Source: Cryptomeria japonica
Lineage: Eukaryota > Streptophyta > Pinopsida > Cupressales > Cupressaceae
NCBI RefSeq assembly: GCF_030272615.1
Contig: NC_081415.1
Coordinates: 368,843,667-368,907,666, forward strand
Direction of reading: 5' to 3'
Length of the DNA: 64,000 nt
Both the position numbers and the translations under genes were made by a program. Below, one piece after another: positions 59,742 to 64,000 of the stretch. The notes under the pieces were generated by a model. That model was not told where the DNA came from, searched no databases, and saw only the letters and a program-made list of their open reading frames with translations. Within the stretch, counting starts at the first letter, position 1. The number at the start of each line of letters is the position of its first letter.

Positions 59742-62004
59742 ATGGCTCCTCATAGTGCAAAGAGAACAACATGCACGAGGTTGAGTTCATAGAAAAGAGG
59801 AGTTAAGTTCCCTAGGGAGCCAGAAACCCCACCTCCTATTGAGACCAATCCAGACCCTATACCCTTGGTAGTTGAGGATCGCAATCAACAACCTATCCCG
59901 CACATAGTGGAGGATTGTACTCCACCTTCAACTGCAACATAATTTATGATGCAACGTAAGCTATGGTCGACAGCTAACATGGAAGGTGCACTCCATGATG
60001 TTGAAGAAAATGTCATGTTCATAAGGTGTGCATCAAAGAAATGGGGTATCCCAACTGTAACACTGTCAAAATGGTTGGGTGGTCTCACAACCACATCCAG
60101 GAAAGGTCCACCAATAATCCTCACCATTGAAGAAGAAGAACACATTGTTTTGTGGTGCCAAGAGATGACTGCAGTTGGTCATGGCCTCGAGATCGTCAAC
60201 TTGAAGGCAGTTGTGTCTCATATTTGTGAGAGTAGACCAACCCCTTTCAAGGATGGCATGCCTAGGAAGTCATGGTGGTTTAGTTTTAAGGCTCGACATC
60301 CATGACTCAGCTTGCAGATAGTTGAAGGCCTCGACAAAGACAGGGCATTGAGTATGAGACCAATAGTTATGTTTTCTTTCTATGAAACATTTTCAAAATC
60401 CTATGTTGCTAATCCATATGGTCCTTCTCGTATATGGAACTATGACAAAATCGATGTTATGGCTAGCAAAAATGGGGCTATGAGGGTGCTTGCAAGGAGA
60501 TAAAGTCAGAATGTGTCTTATAAATTTATGAAGAGCCATGAATGGATTACCATTCTTTGTTGTGTTAATGCTTTTGCGCAAAGCATTGTAGGCTTCTATT
60601 TTTTCAAAGGCAAGAAACACTTATAGAATTACATCTCCAAATGCGAACCGGGTGCTTGCATGGCATCACAGAAACATGCGTGGATGACCAAGGAACTATT
60701 CCTTAATTGGTTGTACCGCTTCAAGCGCTTTGCTCCAAAGGGTGTATCACCCACCAATATGCACTTGTTGATATTTGATGACCATAACAACCATGTTGCA
60801 CTGACAACCATCCAGAAGGCAAGGATGCTAGGTATAGACTTGCTCACATTTCCAACTCACACCTCTCACAAGCTGCAACCACTTGATGTGAGTGTGTTCT
60901 CTCCATTCAAAACCTACTTCAAATTAGAAAGAGTTGTGTGGATAGCAAGGTTTTTGGAGTGTAGAAACTAGGAGGGTAGAACTAGCAAAAATAGGCAACA
61001 AGTCTTTGGCTAAGACATTGATTGTTTCTAACATTGTAGCAGGATTCAAAAGGACCGAGATATGGCCCATCGATCCTAATGCCCTCATAGAAAACATGCA
61101 GTCTAGCAACACATTCAAGATTAATGATGGTGAAGATGCTTCTGCAGTGTAGAATTTGCTTAGTCTTTTGGGTGTTGATGTGTCATTAGAAGTGGTTGCA
61201 GAAAACATTTCTCTTATCCATCAACCAAATTCAAATTCATAAGTGGATGGTGAACAGGCAGTCGACAACATTGTTGCAACTATAGTTGATAGTGTGTATG
61301 ATAGTCTTGGTCTTCCATCCAAGAAAATTGCACCATCATAGGTGGTGGAAGGGGCAATAGATCTAGGTGTTGACTTGCAAGGGCGAGAAGAACAAAGAAC
61401 ATTCACCTTCCCTTCACCATCAACAGGTGTCATGCCAGAGGTGGTGCACTATTTTTCAGATTTTGGCCAATCCGACAACAAAAATGATGCAGGTTTGACA
61501 CAAGAAACATCGAAAGCTGGTAATGTGGAAGATGAAAGCCCGTTGTCACAAGTAAGTGAGATGCTTGCCTCCTAATAGGAGACATCACTTACACGATTCT
61601 TAAAGATTCCAGTTCACATTATCAATAAGAAACATGGCAGGGGGGTTGGTAATGGAATCTGCTTGAGCTAGGAATCACATTTATTGACTTCTAATGAGTA
61701 CATGGATGCTTTCGTGGTGTAGGAGATGAGGAAGAAAGAAATAGAGGACATAAAAGAAAGAAAGAAAGAAAGAAAGAAAGAGCATACCAAAGTGAACAAG
61801 GTAGCAAGGTTATTGGCGAAGCAAAAGAAGGAACGAGAGAGAAAGTAGAAGGAGATTTTGTGTAAGGAAAGGGAGAGGCTAAAAGAATTAGAGAAGAAGG
61901 AAAATGATGAAAGACAATAGGGAGAGAAGGAAAGGATGGCACACGAGGCTGAGGAAAGGGCAATCAAGGAGAAGAGAATTATTTTGGCAAGAAAGAGATG
62001 TTAA
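59742..62004 (+). pseudogene. Pogo-like (Tc1/mariner superfamily) transposase, broken
   Basis: ATG 59742 (MAPHSAKRTT) opens a frame with stops at 59790, 59940, 60303, 60501, 60624 and 60969 but no frameshift until about 60965. The order is that of pogo/Tigger/CENP-B proteins: HTH region with KKWGIPTVTLSKWL, then a second DNA-binding part ending WWFSFKARHP, then the DDE_1 core with IWNYDKIDVM (first Asp kept, following Glu replaced by Lys), LLIFDDHNNHV and LQPLDVSVF. After a frameshift, KSLAKTLIVSNIVAGFKRT and an acidic tail follow. The end (61730-62004) is a Lys/Glu/Arg coiled coil over an (AAAG)n tract at 61752-61781. The stop at 60303 falls in the RHP-R-LS motif and fits CGA to TGA. The enzyme would cut and paste its element at TA sites. 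Confidence 0.85.
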
Positions 62005-62378
62005 ACAATGAATCCAATCCATCCATGCCTTTGTCTGAACAACATCCCATAATCAAGGATCTGATGAACACGATCATGTCAAACTTTCCAACAGGGTTAA
62101 ATTGTCCACCTACTTCCCCATCCCCTACGTTTTTTGCTCCTTCAAAATATATTGCAGGGGTGCCACCATATGGTGACAACCCTAGATATTGCAGCCCAAT
62201 GCCAACTAAATTGAGTAGTAGTGAAGCAACAGAAGGTGATGAGAACATGGTACCCATTGCAGAATCAAGGGCATCAACTGCAGGGCCAAGAACTTTTTTG
62301 CCTCATTTTTTTCAATTGACTTCTAAAAAGACATATCTAATTCTATTTTTTGGCTTTCATATTTATGATTATACATAA
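61998..62378 (+). pseudogene. Possible C-terminal extension of the transposase
   Basis: An open stretch of 126 codons (SEQHPIIKDLMNTIMSNFPT, then a Pro/Ser-rich segment) overlaps the last codons of the transposase frame by one shift. Plausible as the original C-terminus; no domain is recognised. Confidence 0.4.
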
Positions 62379-62487
62379 TAACTGCAAATATATGTAATGA
62401 AGACAATGATTCGACATGGATTCTGGTATCTTTTTGTACGTCAATGCAATATAGGACACATAATGGGATGATTGAGCAAGTTGCGAA

Positions 62488-62612
62488 CAAATGCATTCTT
62501 TTTGTTTCCAATCATGTGAATGTCAACAAATGACTACTTTTTGTTTCCAATTATGTGCATGTCAACAAATGTATGCTTTTTGTTTCCAATGTTGTGCATT
62601 TTGTATGTTTTA
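62488..62612 (+). repeat. Three tandem copies of a 39 bp unit
   Basis: Units share CAACAAATG...CTTTTTGTTTCCAAT and (CA/TA)TGTG(A/C)ATGT. Downstream of the transposase frame. Confidence 0.8.
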
Positions 62613-62930
62613 TTTGTTGATACAATTCACAACATGTATTGGGATGATTGAGAAAAGATGTCAACAACTACATGCTTCTTTTTGCATCAATTAGAAGGAT
62701 TCAAGTTTTCATTAATAAGTTTTCCACAATTGAGCTGGCTACCCCAAATCAAAATCCTGGATGTTGAGTAGGCATTTTGCCACGTGTCTCATTATGAGTT
62801 ATTTGTGATGTCAAAATTATGCCACTTTGGTGTGTTGACCGGATCGTGGCCAGGCCCACACCCAAAACCTGATATGATTTACATTTGTATGGAACGGTGT
62901 GGTCGTGAGGCAATTAACCACATGCACACC
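62613..62930. other. No gene seen
   Basis: Holds GGCTACCCCAAATCAAAAT at 62738, also near 48335, and TGGCCAGGCCCACACC. Otherwise unremarkable sequence between the transposase and the final repeat. Confidence 0.4.
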
Positions 62931-63840
62931 TGGTGCAGGAGCACCTAGTGAAGCTCGTGGAGCACTTCATCAAATTTTGGTTTGAAATGGCCTATGTTTA
63001 TCATAATTTAATAATGAACTTTTTGTATGTACAAAGGGTGTGTTTTGTGTGTTTAAGTGTCCTTTGTATCTTAGTTTTGTTGTTTATTGTGTTTTTGGTC
63101 AATTTTTGACCTTTTATGCTTTGCAAGCTTGAATGGGCAAAATATGGAAATATGGTCAAAAATCCTTATAAATACTTTATAGGAATTGAAACATATTTGT
63201 ATGGTCCTAGAAAACCATTTCACATGGTAGAGTTAAGTCTATTTGGCTCACAAGTCAAAAATGCTCATTGTACCAAAAATTGTCAATGTTGTCAAGCAAC
63301 ATTTTGACAATATTTGAAAAATTTGTAAAAATAAGACAAGAGGTGGTTATTGGTCTATAACTGGGCATGATTTGGGTTTTGAGTGACTATTTAAATCCTC
63401 ACACAACTTTGTATCAGGTTGTCATTCGAAGAAAAGAATATTTCAATACAAAAACTCAAGATTTTGTCATTTTTCTCACACTTTTTGCTCCAAATGGTAT
63501 AGCAATCCGTACTTCCTGAGAATTTGGTCATATTGTTTTCATTTGGGAGGTTGTTCCATGTTGTGTTGAAGCTTTTTCACCTATTTTTGTGTGTTGGTGT
63601 GAAGTTTTAGCATTGTAACAAAATTATTTTGTTTTACCCTGTTCTCGGTTGAGTAAGGGTTTGGCTTCAATAATAGAAGCAACTTGATTTTCTTTGGCTC
63701 TTTCTCCATGGCCTTTGAGAGTCAAGTTTTTGTACATATACTTATTGTACATACAATTTTTTTTTTATTGGCAATGGCAAAGAAAGTGTTTTTTGTTGCT
63801 AACTAGGCAAGCTCCTATAGCTCGGCTAGTGAACTTTCAT
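62931..63840 (+). repeat. LTR-like repeat with GGTGCAGGAGCACC start, copy 2
   Basis: Starts TGGTGCAGGAGCACCTAG as at 44912. Shared later blocks include CAAGCTTGAATGGGCAAAAT-type sequence, a TTGTCAATGTTGTCAAGCAA stretch, CTCGGTTGAGTAAGGGTTTG and CTAGGCAAGCTC. No reading frame of note. The end is estimated from the last shared block. Confidence 0.5.
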
Positions 63841-64000
63841 GGTGAAAACAAAGTTGCTCTACAAACCCTCACCAAGTGAACCTTACTTTGGTTTCCCAAA
63901 GTGGAATTAAGTTTTATAATATCTTTTAATCCATATGGAAGAGTGTTCCAATTAATAATTCGTTGAGAAATGCATTTTGAGCAGCCAAAGTAGTGAAATA

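Noticed and set aside
61668-61967. Minus-strand Ser/Phe-rich frames at 61668-61967
   Set aside because: Antisense shadows of the Lys/Glu-rich transposase tail.
59000-62930. Terminal inverted repeats of a pogo element (an ACTCATAAT pair at 59110 and 62790)
   Set aside because: Only nine bases match, not at plausible ends and without TA duplications.
1-64000. tRNA, rRNA, CRISPR arrays and bacterial-type operons
   Set aside because: No supporting sequence; the content is plant transposable elements throughout. The tRNA-like words are retrotransposon primer-binding sites.

Overview
This window looks like an intergenic stretch of a large, repeat-swollen plant nuclear genome, most likely a gymnosperm, though the sequence alone cannot name the species. 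It is AT-rich and packed with old nested LTR retrotransposons of plant type: Ty3/gypsy, Tat/Ogre-like gag-protease, Ty1/copia, plant mobile domain proteins and a pogo-like DNA transposon. No intact host gene, tRNA, rRNA or CRISPR array was recognised. Every coding region found carries stops or frameshifts, so nearly all are annotated as pseudogenes.

Positions 1-16107 hold a minus-strand Ty3/gypsy element whose far end lies outside the window. From right to left it shows a very long LTR (12352-16107), a primer-binding site, gag, protease, reverse transcriptase, RNase H and integrase. Its gag is split by two insertions: an inverted solo LTR (10628-12121) and a plus-strand LTR element (2982-10084). 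The inner element has a complete 5' LTR, a PBS, a polypurine tract and a 3' LTR cut to its first 272 bp. It has no pol genes. It carries ORF1 (coiled coil plus five zinc knuckles) and ORF2, a frame of about 1112 codons of unknown function that holds ten stops but no frameshift. This element is the best candidate here for an undescribed family.

Positions 16350-19340 hold a plus-strand plant mobile domain pseudogene interrupted by a 1.1 kb LTR-like repeat. Positions 19850-22570 are a minus-strand Tat/Ogre-like gag-protease pseudogene. Its probable leader (22571-23142 and 30588-33143) and 5' LTR (33167-34335) are split by a complete element at 23143-30587, which has two 1.18 kb LTRs and near-matching target duplications but only a protease as recognisable enzyme.

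Positions 35400-39175 contain an LTR of the TGTAGAC-start type with a 2.7 kb copia derivative inside it (36196-38925, GAATT target duplication). The copia gag-protease runs opposite to the apparent orientation of its LTRs. Positions 39176-48430 are mostly unannotatable AT-rich sequence with LTR-like fragments.

Positions 48450-50925 are a kilobase-scale TA/CATA microsatellite into which a solo LTR (49689-50881, GATAT duplication) inserted; a 220 bp tandem duplication then copied that junction. Positions 51988-56643 are a second long pol-less reading frame on the minus strand, interrupted by another copy of the repeat found in the plant mobile domain gene. Upstream of it is an array of diverged hairpins (56956-58007). 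Positions 59742-62378 are a broken pogo-like transposase gene, and the window ends in an LTR-like repeat related to one at 44912.
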